Assembly: GCA_016711705.1 (NCBI GenBank)
Contig: JADJSK010000005.1
Span: 124,001 to 188,000 of the forward strand
Source of the DNA: Candidatus Brachybacter algidus
GTDB lineage: Bacteria > Bacteroidota > Bacteroidia > Chitinophagales > Saprospiraceae
Direction: 5' to 3'
DNA: 64,000 bases
Under the pieces are notes generated by a model. It was not told the origin of the DNA. It saw nothing but the letters and a program-made list of their open reading frames with translations, and made no database searches. Shown piece after piece: positions 51,826 through 60,367 of the stretch. The translations under genes and the position numbers were made by a program. How positions within the stretch are numbered: the first letter of the stretch is position 1; the number at the start of each line of letters is the position of its first letter.

Positions 51826-53898
51826 TTAGAACTGTAAAATTTCCTCAATTACCTTCTTAACTTTATCAGAAGACAACAACATCGTATTCTCCAACGTTTC
51901 ATTCAATGGAATTGCCGGCATATTTTCTGAACCAATAGTCATAACTGGAGCCTCAAGATATTTGAAACAGTTTTCCTGAACACGTGCCGCAATGCTTTGA
52001 GCAAAAGAACCATCAACAGATTCTTCTGTGATGACTAGGCATCTATTCGTTTTCTTAACCGACTCATATATTGTCTCAGTATCCAGCGGTATCAGAGATC
52101 GAAGATCAATAATTTCGATCTGACCTTCGAATTCCTTTGCAGCATTCCATGCCCAATGAACGCCCATGCCATAAGAAACAATGGTCAATTTTGGCTGATC
52201 CGATACAGCATCAATTGATGGCAAGAGGACAGACGCTTGTCCAATCGGAATGAGATAATGCTCATCCGGTTCGATAGATTTTGCATTTTCAGTTCCAGCT
52301 ACTTTCGCCCAATATAATCCTTTATGTTCAAAGATCACCACCGGATTAGGATCGTAATAAGCAGCTTTCATAAGTCCCTTAAAGTCGGCGGCATTGCTTG
52401 GGTATACCACTTTTAATCCTCTGATATTTGCAACAATTGTTTCGACACTACTAGAGTGATAAGGTCCTCCACTTCCATAAGCACCTATCGGAACTCTAAG
52501 GACCATACTGACCGGCCATTTGCCATTAGTAAGATAACATGACCTGCTAACTTCAGTGAATAATTGGTTTAACCCCGGCCAAATATAATCTGCAAATTGC
52601 ACCTCAACAATTGGTTTGAGACCAACTGCTGACATTCCGACAGTACTTCCCACGATAAATGCTTCCTGAATGGGCGTATTAAATACCCGATGATCTCCGA
52701 ATTGCTGTGCCAAAGTAGCTGCCTCACGAAACACCCCGCCCAATCTTCCTCCCACATCCTGTCCATATAAGACACATTCATCATGGCTCTCCATTAATTC
52801 CCTGATGGCAAAGATGCCACAGTCCACCATATTTTTGAGTTCTTCATTTGTTCCTAAGCGCTCTCCCCGCACCTCATTAATATCTGTAGGTGCATATGCA
52901 TGGGTATAAAGGTCTTCGGGACGAGGGTCTTCAGCATTTTTAGCTTTTTCAAATGACACAAATAAGTTAGCTTTTATGCTTTCTTCCAAGTCAGACAATT
53001 CTTTCTGACTCATCACGCCATTTTCAAGTATAGCCTTAACCAATTTAGGATATGGATCTCTCAAAGCCTGCACTTCCAAGTCATCCCGATACCATTCTTT
53101 GCGGACACCTGAGGTATGATGATTGAGCAATGGAACGGTGGCATGAACCAAGAAAGGTCTGCGCTCAGTCCGAATTTTGGAAATTACATCTCTAAGTGTG
53201 TTGTAACAGCTTTCAAAGTCAGTGCCATCGATAGAAATTGATTCCAATCCTTTTATACCTTGAACATATTCCGCTGCATTCCAGGTGCGGACTTCATCTT
53301 TGTATGCTGAGATATCCCATTCATTATCCTGAACAAGGAAAAGTATAGGAAGTTGCTTTAGTGCAGCCATTTGGAAAGCCTCCGAAACCTCCCCTTCCGT
53401 CACAGACGCATCACCGAGAGAACAAACGGTCAAAGGTGGAATATCACCTTGATAAATGCCTTGTTTTTCTTTATACCACATACCCATTGCGGCACCAGTG
53501 GCAGGAATGGCCTGCATACCAGTGGCAGAGGACTGATGAGGGATCTTTGGTTTGTCGTCATCCTTCAAACTTGGATGACAATAATAAGCTCTTCCTCCGG
53601 AAAATGGGTCATCACGTTTAGCCATTAATTGCAACATCATCTGAAGCGGTGTTGCTCCCATAGAAAGCATCATTGCGTCATCGCGATAGTAAGGAAATAC
53701 ATAATCGTTGGGGAGTAATTGCATACCACAAGCTATCTGTATGGCTTCATGACCCCTTGAGGTAGCGTGCACATATTTAGAGACAGTCTTGAATTGTTCT
53801 TCGTACAATTCAGTTAGCCCTTTAGCTGTGCACATGGTCTCAAATGCCTTAAGCCATTGACTTTTCTCAATATTTATCCTCAAATCCGTCTCTTCCAA
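51826..53898 (-). CDS. branched-chain 2-oxoacid dehydrogenase E1, alpha-beta fusion
   Basis: 690-aa thiamine-diphosphate enzyme with both E1 chains in one polypeptide. Alpha part about 1-330: SRGHEAIQIACG, FPYYRDDAMML and the ThDP motif GDASVTEGEVSEAFQ ... QDN. Beta part about 350-690: LYGQDVGGRLGGVFREA, NTPIQEAFIVG, QFADYIWPG and VPIGAYGSGGPYHSSSVE. It feeds acyl groups from Val/Leu/Ile degradation to an E2 encoded elsewhere, giving isobutyryl-, isovaleryl- and methylbutyryl-CoA. No ATG is available; the TTG at 53898 is the likely start. Confidence 0.92.
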   Translation of the reverse strand: MEETDLRINIEKSQWLKAFETMCTAKGLTELYEEQFKTVSKYVHATSRGHEAIQIACGMQLLPNDYVFPYYRDDAMMLSMGATPLQMMLQLMAKRDDPFSGGRAYYCHPSLKDDDKPKIPHQSSATGMQAIPATGAAMGMWYKEKQGIYQGDIPPLTVCSLGDASVTEGEVSEAFQMAALKQLPILFLVQDNEWDISAYKDEVRTWNAAEYVQGIKGLESISIDGTDFESCYNTLRDVISKIRTERRPFLVHATVPLLNHHTSGVRKEWYRDDLEVQALRDPYPKLVKAILENGVMSQKELSDLEESIKANLFVSFEKAKNAEDPRPEDLYTHAYAPTDINEVRGERLGTNEELKNMVDCGIFAIRELMESHDECVLYGQDVGGRLGGVFREAATLAQQFGDHRVFNTPIQEAFIVGSTVGMSAVGLKPIVEVQFADYIWPGLNQLFTEVSRSCYLTNGKWPVSMVLRVPIGAYGSGGPYHSSSVETIVANIRGLKVVYPSNAADFKGLMKAAYYDPNPVVIFEHKGLYWAKVAGTENAKSIEPDEHYLIPIGQASVLLPSIDAVSDQPKLTIVSYGMGVHWAWNAAKEFEGQIEIIDLRSLIPLDTETIYESVKKTNRCLVITEESVDGSFAQSIAARVQENCFKYLEAPVMTIGSENMPAIPLNETLENTMLLSSDKVKKVIEEILQF

Positions 53899-53917
53899 AC
53901 CTATATAATTTTGAGTG

Positions 53918-53925
53918 CAAAAGTA
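53918..53925 (-). promoter_or_regulatory. -7 element of the E1 gene next to a heptamer tract
   Basis: TACTTTTG on the minus strand fits TAnnTTTG, 20 bp before the TTG start. The -33 position would fall inside the 14-copy heptamer tract at 53934-54031. Confidence 0.45.
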
Positions 53926-53933
53926 CGAATAAA

Positions 53934-54031
53934 ATCAGAAATCAGAGGTCAGTAGTCAGAAGTCAGAGACTAGAGACTAGAGACTAGAGACTAGAGACTA
54001 GAGACTAGAGACTAGAGACTAGAGACTAGAG
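53934..54031. repeat. 14-copy heptamer tract over the E1 promoter
   Basis: Exactly 14 copies of a 7-mer: five variants ATCAGAA/GTCAGAG, then nine perfect ACTAGAG. It begins 36 bp upstream of the E1 start and covers its -33 region. Confidence 0.9.
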
Positions 54032-54461
54032 AATCCTATATCAGAAGAGTAGTTCCATTGTTGCCAAATTTTTAATCTAGATATGTCGATTCAAATACAA
54101 AATAATTAAATCAAAGAAGTTTTACTTTAACAGCATATTTAAAGTAAACTTCATTTGTATTAAAAAGTCATTATATATTGATAAATGACAACAATTAATC
54201 TACAATTCAATGCTAATTATAAAATGCGCGCAAATCAAAGAAATATGCTATCACCAGCTAAAGTCACTTGGATTTAAAAACAAATTAGTTTTTTAGGTAA
54301 ATAGTTCAATCCAATTCAGGGGTGATTGAGAGACTACTGCATCCCCGGGTTTCACCCGAGGCTATTGTTGTTCAGCACTTGTAGAGATTGTTTATTTATT
54401 TTATGGGGATGTGAATCTCACCCCGCCTGCCGGCACCCCCGCCTATTCACGCGGGCAAGCA

Positions 54462-54757
54462 TCAGCACGAGGGGAAGTCACCGGGTAGTTGTTCATATAT
54501 TTTGACGTATTTAATATAATCATATTATTTTGAAGAAAGGAAGTAGAGAGACTCAATCTTCAACTTTGAACAGTCATCAATTATCAAATAAATAATCGCC
54601 TGCATTTAAGACCTGGAAGTACCGCCTGCTCTCATTATTTCCCTACCGGCACCTCTCAGCACGAGGGGAAGTCACCGGGTAGTAGTTATTATTCGAAGTA
54701 AATACTTTAAAAGTCGCCTGTATTTAAGACCTAGAAGTTCTGCTTGTTCTCATTATT
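54462..54757. repeat. two interleaved direct-repeat pairs
   Basis: Repeat A (28 bp, containing GCACGAGGGGAAGTCACCGG) occurs at 54462-54489 and 54656-54683, identical. Repeat B (44 bp, containing TTTAAGACCT) occurs at 54596-54639 and 54714-54757 with about 7 differences. Confidence 0.8.
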
Positions 54758-54784
54758 CATTATATATAACTCATTATTTATAAG
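54750..54784. repeat. heptamer repeat near a stop codon
   Basis: Five degenerate copies of TCATTAT ending 2 bp from the stop codon of the TPM-domain gene at 54787. Confidence 0.6.
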
Positions 54785-54786
54785 AA

Positions 54787-55581
54787 CTACCAGCTCGCAC
54801 CGCCGCCGCCGCCGCCAAAGCTACCGCCCCCGAAACTTCCACCACCAAAGCCTCCACCTCCTGATGAACTACCACCGCCAAAACCACCTCCACCAAATCC
54901 TCCGCCGAAACCACCACCCCAAAAGCCACCACCGGATGAAGTACCATCTCCGGTAAGCATCCTTCCATTATTTCCTTTACCAAATATGGTCATAAGAATT
55001 ATAATTATTATGAAAATACCTATGATGACAAGCCAAGGATTGATAGGGCCACCTTCACCACTAGAATCTGCATCATACTCACCATGGACAGCGGCACTTA
55101 CTGCATCTATTCCTCTTGAAATACCTTCATAGTTTCTCCCCTCTTTAAAGTAAGGAACCATTTCATCTCGTGCAATTCTGGCAGACACGACATCAGTCAA
55201 TGCACCTTCAAGGCCATAACCCGTACTGATAAACACGCCTCTTTGAGACCCGGCTGTCACGATCAACATGACAATACCATTATCTTTATCTTTCTGACCT
55301 ACTCCCCATCTATTTCCAATTTCAATAGCATATGACGATCTGTCAAAGTCGCCGATGTCAGGTTTGATGATGACTATAATCTGAGTCGACGTCGTATCAT
55401 TCATGGCTCTGAGCTGCTGTTCCAACAAATTATTTTCAGCGCTTGTCAACCAGTTTGAAAAATCATTCACATAAACTGCCGGTTCCGGACGGACCGGAAA
55501 AAGGTCAGCATCACTCTGTGCATTTACTACAATAGAGCTAACAAAAAATAGACAAATTGAAATATATTTAAGTAATCTCAT
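54787..55581 (-). CDS. TPM-domain protein with Gly-rich tail (YgcG family)
   Basis: 264-aa envelope protein: signal peptide (KYISICLFFVSSIVVNAQ), periplasmic TPM domain (about 35-165, VNDFSNWLTSAENNLLEQQLR ... GIVMLIVTAG ... STGYGLEGALTD), one membrane helix (about 183-203) and a tail of about 50 residues made almost only of Gly, Ser and Phe/Trp (GGGF repeats). TPM domains take part in membrane-complex assembly; the pair with LemA is a common unit of unknown function. Stop TAG at 54787-54789. Confidence 0.9.
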   Translation of the reverse strand: MRLLKYISICLFFVSSIVVNAQSDADLFPVRPEPAVYVNDFSNWLTSAENNLLEQQLRAMNDTTSTQIIVIIKPDIGDFDRSSYAIEIGNRWGVGQKDKDNGIVMLIVTAGSQRGVFISTGYGLEGALTDVVSARIARDEMVPYFKEGRNYEGISRGIDAVSAAVHGEYDADSSGEGGPINPWLVIIGIFIIIIILMTIFGKGNNGRMLTGDGTSSGGGFWGGGFGGGFGGGGFGGGSSSGGGGFGGGSFGGGSFGGGGGGASW

Positions 55582-55585
55582 TTAT

Positions 55586-56026
55586 TTAATCTTGATTGCC
55601 ATAAATAATGTCGTCTGGCAATTCATTGTTTAATATCGATTCTCCACGAGGAAAAAATGTTGCTAATTTTAAGCCGATTTCATCAATTGCATGACAAAGG
55701 CCCAACACATATTCACCTTTGGCAAAGTGCATTTTTACTTCCTTAATTATTGCTTCCCATAAGTTTTGACCAGCCATTGCATGAATACCTTCATCTCCCC
55801 ATATATAAAAGACTCTTGACTCATAAGCTATATAAATAAGTACACCATTGCGCTGAACCGTTTTATCAACACCATCCTTTACAAAGAGATCTAATGTTCG
55901 GTCTTTGGCTTCCGTAGGACATGTAGATTCGATATAAATACGCACTTCACCGGTAGAATTAGCTTCAACATAAGCTATGCGATCTACAATAATTTTTTCC
56001 TCTTCTGCAGTAAACAAGTTTGCCAT
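55586..56026 (-). CDS. TPM-domain protein, short
   Basis: 146-aa protein holding only a TPM domain (about 5-125): FTAEEEKIIVDRIAYVEANSTG, GEVRIYIES, NGVLIYIAYESRVFYIWGDEG and LCHAIDEIGLKLATFFP. It has no signal peptide, so it is probably cytoplasmic. Middle gene of the lemA-TPM-TPM set, 4 bp upstream of the longer TPM gene. Confidence 0.88.
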   Translation of the reverse strand: MANLFTAEEEKIIVDRIAYVEANSTGEVRIYIESTCPTEAKDRTLDLFVKDGVDKTVQRNGVLIYIAYESRVFYIWGDEGIHAMAGQNLWEAIIKEVKMHFAKGEYVLGLCHAIDEIGLKLATFFPRGESILNNELPDDIIYGNQD

Positions 56027-56045
56027 GAGCAGTGATTTAAATTAT

Positions 56046-56067
56046 GCCGGAAATAAATATTTCCGGC
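56046..56067. other. intercistronic hairpin between lemA and the first TPM gene
   Basis: Perfect palindrome GCCGGAAAT-AAAT-ATTTCCGGC. No clear T run follows on the minus strand, so it is more likely an RNA-processing or stability hairpin than a full terminator. Confidence 0.6.
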
Positions 56068-56080
56068 ACAAATAATTTAT

Positions 56081-56671
56081 TTAGAATTTTACCTCAGGAG
56101 CTTTGTTTGCGCCAGCCTCAGCGGCAAAATACCCTTTTTGTCCAAAGCCAAACATTCCTCCTATCAAGTTATTAGGGAACTTCCTTACATAAGTATTATA
56201 GTCCTGAGTTACTTCATTGAATTTTCTTCTTTCTTGTGTGATCCTATTCTCAGTGCCTTCCAGTTGAACCTGAAGATCACGGAAATTAGCGTTAGCTTTA
56301 AGATCTGGATAGTTTTCAGTGACCATCATTAATCTTCCCAAAGCCTGAGACAATTCTCCCTGAGCAGATTGAAATTCTTTTATCTTTTCAGGAGTCAGGT
56401 CATTTGGATCTACTGTGATCTGTGAAACCTTGGACCTTGCCTCTGCAACAGCCGTAAAGGTACTTTTTTCGAAATCTGCTGCACCTTTTACAGTATTCAC
56501 TAGATTTGGGATCAAGTCTAACCTTCTTTGGTAAACATTTTCTACCTGGGACCATTGAGATTTGACAGCTTCATCTTTGGACACCATATTATTATAACCT
56601 CCCTTTAAGGAAGAATAGGCGATCAAAGCAATAACTGCAATAACGATAATAACAATAATTGAACGTTTCAT
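56081..56671 (-). CDS. lemA: LemA family protein
   Basis: 196-aa protein with one N-terminal membrane helix (RSIIVIIVIAVIALIAYSSL) and a helical bundle. Family signatures are NVYQRRLDLIPNLVNTVKGAADFE, split around residue 55, LMMVTENYPDLKANANFRDLQ and FNEVTQDYNTYVRKFPNNLIGGMFGF. The function of LemA is unknown. It is first of the lemA-TPM-TPM set, a common Bacteroidota and Proteobacteria arrangement. Confidence 0.95.
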   Translation of the reverse strand: MKRSIIVIIVIAVIALIAYSSLKGGYNNMVSKDEAVKSQWSQVENVYQRRLDLIPNLVNTVKGAADFEKSTFTAVAEARSKVSQITVDPNDLTPEKIKEFQSAQGELSQALGRLMMVTENYPDLKANANFRDLQVQLEGTENRITQERRKFNEVTQDYNTYVRKFPNNLIGGMFGFGQKGYFAAEAGANKAPEVKF

Positions 56672-56909
56672 TCTGATATGATTTTGATTAATATTTTAGC
56701 AAAAACAAAATGAAGATAGGTATAATTCCCCTTTTCGATAGAATGGTGGAATAAAACGATGAATTTACTGATAAAACTCCTTATAAATTTATCAATTCAA
56801 ATTTTATGAAGATAAAATGGATCTCGAAAATAGGATCGTGGAAAAATTAAATTAAACACAAAATCTCAGTGGTTCATATTTCATTGTAAAACTTTACGAT
56901 AAGTAAGAC

Positions 56910-57515
56910 TCACAATAAAATTTTTAAAGTACAAGTTTTTTCTATCAATACATATGAATGTGCATCAAAAACCGACTCCATTTCTACAAGCTTATAATTA
57001 TCAAGATTACTTGTCAAATTAAAAAATAAATACATGATCTTTAACATAATGGATTTCCACCAAATCCCTTTATTTGATGAAAGTGTAAAGTCATTTTGAA
57101 ACCACAATCCATTGTTTACCAATAAATTGTCCAATTTTGTGAATACGCAGATTGCCTTGTTTTCAGGGAAATTGTCGAAAAAAAATGAAGTAATGATGAT
57201 GTCAAAACTTTTATCAGTTTCGAAATCTAGAATATCCTGACAAACAAATTCAATTATATTACTTCCTCGATTGCGCGTCTTGGCGATTTCGATCATTTTC
57301 TGAGAAGAGTCTAAATATACTATCTTAAGGCCCCTTGGGATTATCATTGAAATTTCGTCCAATATAATTCCAGAGCCACCACCACATATGAGTAAACTAT
57401 GATTGGGTTTAAGGTATTTCAATTGTTCTATCTGACCTAACAATTGAGATCTATTAAAGGCCAATTTGCTTAAAATGTCATAAAAAGGTGCAACCTTATC
57501 GTAATTAGCTTTCAT
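56910..57515 (-). CDS. SAM-dependent methyltransferase, class I
   Basis: 201-aa protein. YDKVAPFYDILSKLAF at the N-terminus and the SAM-binding loop LLICGGGSGIILDE (about 45-58), YLDSSQKMIEIAK and FDIIITSFFFDNFP identify a UbiE/MenG-like class I methyltransferase. The second half is short and hydrophobic. The ATG is 3 bp after the stop of a UbiA-like membrane protein, so both probably act on one lipid or quinone-like product. Confidence 0.85.
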   Translation of the reverse strand: MKANYDKVAPFYDILSKLAFNRSQLLGQIEQLKYLKPNHSLLICGGGSGIILDEISMIIPRGLKIVYLDSSQKMIEIAKTRNRGSNIIEFVCQDILDFETDKSFDIIITSFFFDNFPENKAICVFTKLDNLLVNNGLWFQNDFTLSSNKGIWWKSIMLKIMYLFFNLTSNLDNYKLVEMESVFDAHSYVLIEKTCTLKILL

Positions 57516-57518
57516 CAG

Positions 57519-58367
57519 TTATCTGGTTAATAATACCCCCAAGATTCCACATAGGGCTTTGACTAGAATGACTCCATCGATGACAATCAAGTAATAAAAT
57601 ATGCTATGCCTTCGCAACATTGAAAATGCAATGGCAAGAGTTAATAAAAATGGGATCAGATTAAAGGAAAACTGGATGATAGAAAACTCTTTTATAAGGG
57701 CAAAAATGCAAAAAGAAATCAGGCCAGCTAGAAGAAGTGGCACAATAATAAAATAGATTGTTCTTCTGAGCCCGAATGAAACGACAAAAGTTCTAAGGTA
57801 TAAGTTTGAATCACTTGGATAATCCTTGATATCAAACATGATTGCATTCACGGTGCAAAACAACCAATTTTTAATAAATAGCCAAACCCACAGATCTGTT
57901 TGGAAAAAATCTTGTCCCGTTTCGATCCGTAACATGATCAATGGGAAAATATTAGCGCAGCACGCCCAAACAAAACCAATAATAAAAGCTTTTGTCCAAC
58001 CACTATTCCTCAAATTAAATCCAAATAATTTCTTTGAAATCAGTCCATAATAAAATATGCCGACAAAAAGCACACCAAAGCCTATTGAATAGTAAATGAG
58101 AGGTAACCTAATGATTTCGTTGAAATGCTTAAAAATTAGAAAAGAAAATATGCCGATACATAATAAAATCATTCCTACTTGACTCCAATGAACGAGTTTC
58201 TTATTTTCACGAAACCATCTAGTCCTTTGATTGGCTATTGGTGTAGAATCGTTGATACTTTTATAGGCATAGGTGTAATAAATCACAGGTGCCAGAAAAA
58301 GACCGATATAATATACCGTCTCATTTAATGGGAGACCTAGTTGGAAGGCCATTTCTATGCTCAACAT
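57519..58367 (-). CDS. UbiA-like membrane protein, start unclear
   Basis: 282 aa with eight likely membrane helices. The second Asp-rich motif of UbiA prenyltransferases is seen in FDIKDYPSDSN (about residue 182); the first NDxxD motif is not obvious (YKSINDSTP is the closest). The frame stays open about 24 codons upstream and reads a sensible membrane segment (VNFIFFGNYFVGILAV), but no ATG, GTG or TTG exists before the stop at about 58436. Either translation begins at the ATG at 58367, or a start has been lost by mutation or error. It is co-transcribed with a methyltransferase. Confidence 0.7.
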   Translation of the reverse strand: MLSIEMAFQLGLPLNETVYYIGLFLAPVIYYTYAYKSINDSTPIANQRTRWFRENKKLVHWSQVGMILLCIGIFSFLIFKHFNEIIRLPLIYYSIGFGVLFVGIFYYGLISKKLFGFNLRNSGWTKAFIIGFVWACCANIFPLIMLRIETGQDFFQTDLWVWLFIKNWLFCTVNAIMFDIKDYPSDSNLYLRTFVVSFGLRRTIYFIIVPLLLAGLISFCIFALIKEFSIIQFSFNLIPFLLTLAIAFSMLRRHSIFYYLIVIDGVILVKALCGILGVLLTR

Positions 58368-58697
58368 AACAGCAAGAATTCCAACAAAATAATTGCCGAA
58401 AAAGATGAAGTTGACCGATCTTTGGTATGTATTTATTAGAGTTAGAAATTAACTTGATTTATATATAATCTTTTTGAAATTAGCTTTATTAAAGTAATAG
58501 TCTTTAAGAGATAGTACAATTTCTAAAGCAAAGTAAGGTAATACTTGATTGAAAGATATTTTAGCAAAATCTATTTATCCCACTAAATTATTTCATATGG
58601 TCTTCTTAACAGCACTAATATAATCTTATTTCAAGAAATAAAAAAAGCTAGGCTATCTTTCGACAACCTAGCTAATAATTTAACTAACAATCAAATA
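58368..58697. other. spacer between the SusF-like and UbiA-like genes
   Basis: 330 bp. The first 70 bp look like an N-terminal extension of the UbiA-like gene without a start codon. The rest is AT-rich and holds the Sus locus terminator. Confidence 0.6.
58636..58673 (-). terminator. terminator of the Sus locus
   Basis: Stem AGCTAGG/CCTAGCT (58646-58652 with 58667-58673) followed on the minus strand by TTTTTTTATTT. It lies 25 bp after the last gene of the Sus operon. Confidence 0.8.
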
Positions 58698-60359
58698 TTA
58701 ATTCTTTATCACGGTATATGTGTAACCCAAAGGTTCTAAATTCATAACTATTGTATAGTTTCCTGCCTCTGCGACAGGGATGTTTGCTCCGCCTCCTTCA
58801 AGGGTGCCATTGGTATCATTGTCACCGAAGTTGTAATCCCAGTTATGATTGGCACGGAATTTAATCTCACCGGCTGTAAGGTCTCCTGTCCATGTCCATG
58901 AATAATTACCTAACTTCGACATAGCAGTTTCATCATCCCAACCTCCCGGGCTGGCACTTCCGATTACTCCCCAGTCCATTTTCAATGATGTCCATTTTCC
59001 GGTTGTGAAATCCACATTGATCCTGTAGAAGCCTTCATCCGTTACTTTTGCATTACTTTCACCTTCTTGGATTACTCCACCGCTTCCATCATCACCCCAG
59101 TCTCCTGCCCAATCCTGGACTTGAAGAAACTTAAATTCACCATTGGCGGTAATAGGAGTATAAATTTCAAACACTCCGTCAGCTAACTTCATAAAAGGTG
59201 CAGAATTTGGTGGCGTCCAACCTGCAGGAACACCTCCTCCAACTAAGTATAGTTGTTCAGGGAATTTACTTTCAGTAATTTTGGCTGTATTAGCCCCAAG
59301 ATTTATTTCCACCCGATACTTACCATCAGTAGGAATTTTTAGATTTCCTCCATTATAAGCTATTTGAAATGCTTTACCAACTTCAAAAGTTTCACCTTCT
59401 GCAATTCCCCAATTGACGTCCCAGCTACCTGGTACCATTCTGAATTTGATCTCTTTATCTCCAATCAAATTGGTGATCAATGAGAAATTACCATTACCAT
59501 CATTATTCATCGGAACATCCATATCCCAGCCAAGAGCGCCATCACCGATTATATTCATTGTAGTAGCAACATTATAAACCGTCATAGTATTATTATTAAT
59601 ATCTACTTCGATTAAATATGCAGCCCTACCTGTGCCATCTAACGTTTTGAAATTGGCTCCTCCAAGTTTCAATGCCATTGGTACTCCTAACTCAAATGCA
59701 ACACCATCAGCTATACCCCAATTGATATCCCAAGAACCTGCATCACGTCTTAATTTGAACTCCTGACCATAATTCAGCTCAACAACTCCGGTAAATTTCT
59801 TGTTTCCAATAAAATTCAAAGGAACATCTGTGTCCCATCCAAGTGCTGCCTCACCAATGATGTTCATGGTAGTAGCATCAATGGAAGTCGCAGGGCCTTT
59901 ATAGGCAGTCATCTTTACATCAGCTACATTAGAGAAATAACGCTCATTGTTATTCTTATAGGAAGAAACTACACGCACTTCCATGTCGTGAGGCTCATCA
60001 TATAGATAACCGAATCCTGCTAAAATTGTATCCAATTCACGAGCAGTAAAAGCACGTGTATATGCACCAACAACAGTGGTTTGGCTTGCATTGGCAAATG
60101 CCTGACCCTTCTCTGCAATCTCAATAACAAATTTGTAATTCGCCTCAGCAGTAGCATAACCTGGATTGGTCCAATTCAAAGTTAATACTACATTATCTGA
60201 ATCTGAAGCAGGTGGTTTCACATCCGCAGAAGAACTGGTAAGGACTACTGCCTTACCATCACCGAATGTCTCCAGGTCATCAAATTTTTTACACGAGGTA
60301 AAAAAGATTCCAAGACAAGCGGTCAAGAAAATTAAATTATATATTTTTTTCATGTTCAT
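58698..60359 (-). CDS. SusE/SusF-like glycan-binding lipoprotein, four binding modules
   Basis: 553-aa surface lipoprotein. Signal with lipobox FFTSC (Cys about residue 23), an N-terminal SusE Ig-like domain (about 35-165, VVLTLNWTNPGYATAEANYKF split), then four tandem modules of about 95 residues resembling the starch-binding CBMs of SusE/SusF. The repeated segment is GSWDINWG, GSWDVNWG, WAGDWGDD and WDYNFGDN in turn. SusF of Bacteroides has three such modules and SusE two, so four is more than usual. Last gene of the susC-D-E-F order. Confidence 0.85.
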   Translation of the reverse strand: MNMKKIYNLIFLTACLGIFFTSCKKFDDLETFGDGKAVVLTSSSADVKPPASDSDNVVLTLNWTNPGYATAEANYKFVIEIAEKGQAFANASQTTVVGAYTRAFTARELDTILAGFGYLYDEPHDMEVRVVSSYKNNNERYFSNVADVKMTAYKGPATSIDATTMNIIGEAALGWDTDVPLNFIGNKKFTGVVELNYGQEFKLRRDAGSWDINWGIADGVAFELGVPMALKLGGANFKTLDGTGRAAYLIEVDINNNTMTVYNVATTMNIIGDGALGWDMDVPMNNDGNGNFSLITNLIGDKEIKFRMVPGSWDVNWGIAEGETFEVGKAFQIAYNGGNLKIPTDGKYRVEINLGANTAKITESKFPEQLYLVGGGVPAGWTPPNSAPFMKLADGVFEIYTPITANGEFKFLQVQDWAGDWGDDGSGGVIQEGESNAKVTDEGFYRINVDFTTGKWTSLKMDWGVIGSASPGGWDDETAMSKLGNYSWTWTGDLTAGEIKFRANHNWDYNFGDNDTNGTLEGGGANIPVAEAGNYTIVMNLEPLGYTYTVIKN

Positions 60360-60367
60360 TTGATTGT

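Larger units (their letters stand above)
54032..54786. other. repeat-rich noncoding spacer
   Basis: 755 bp without a credible gene. The left part is AT-rich; near 54345 a GC-rich hairpin-like text CCCCGGGTTTCACCCGAGG appears; from 54462 on, two pairs of direct repeats are interleaved, and a heptamer tract reaches the next stop codon. Confidence 0.6.

Noticed and set aside
54744..54983. Short His/Arg-rich (+) and Val/Gly-rich (-) frames
   Set aside because: Produced by the GGN-repeat codons of the Gly-rich TPM protein read in other frames.
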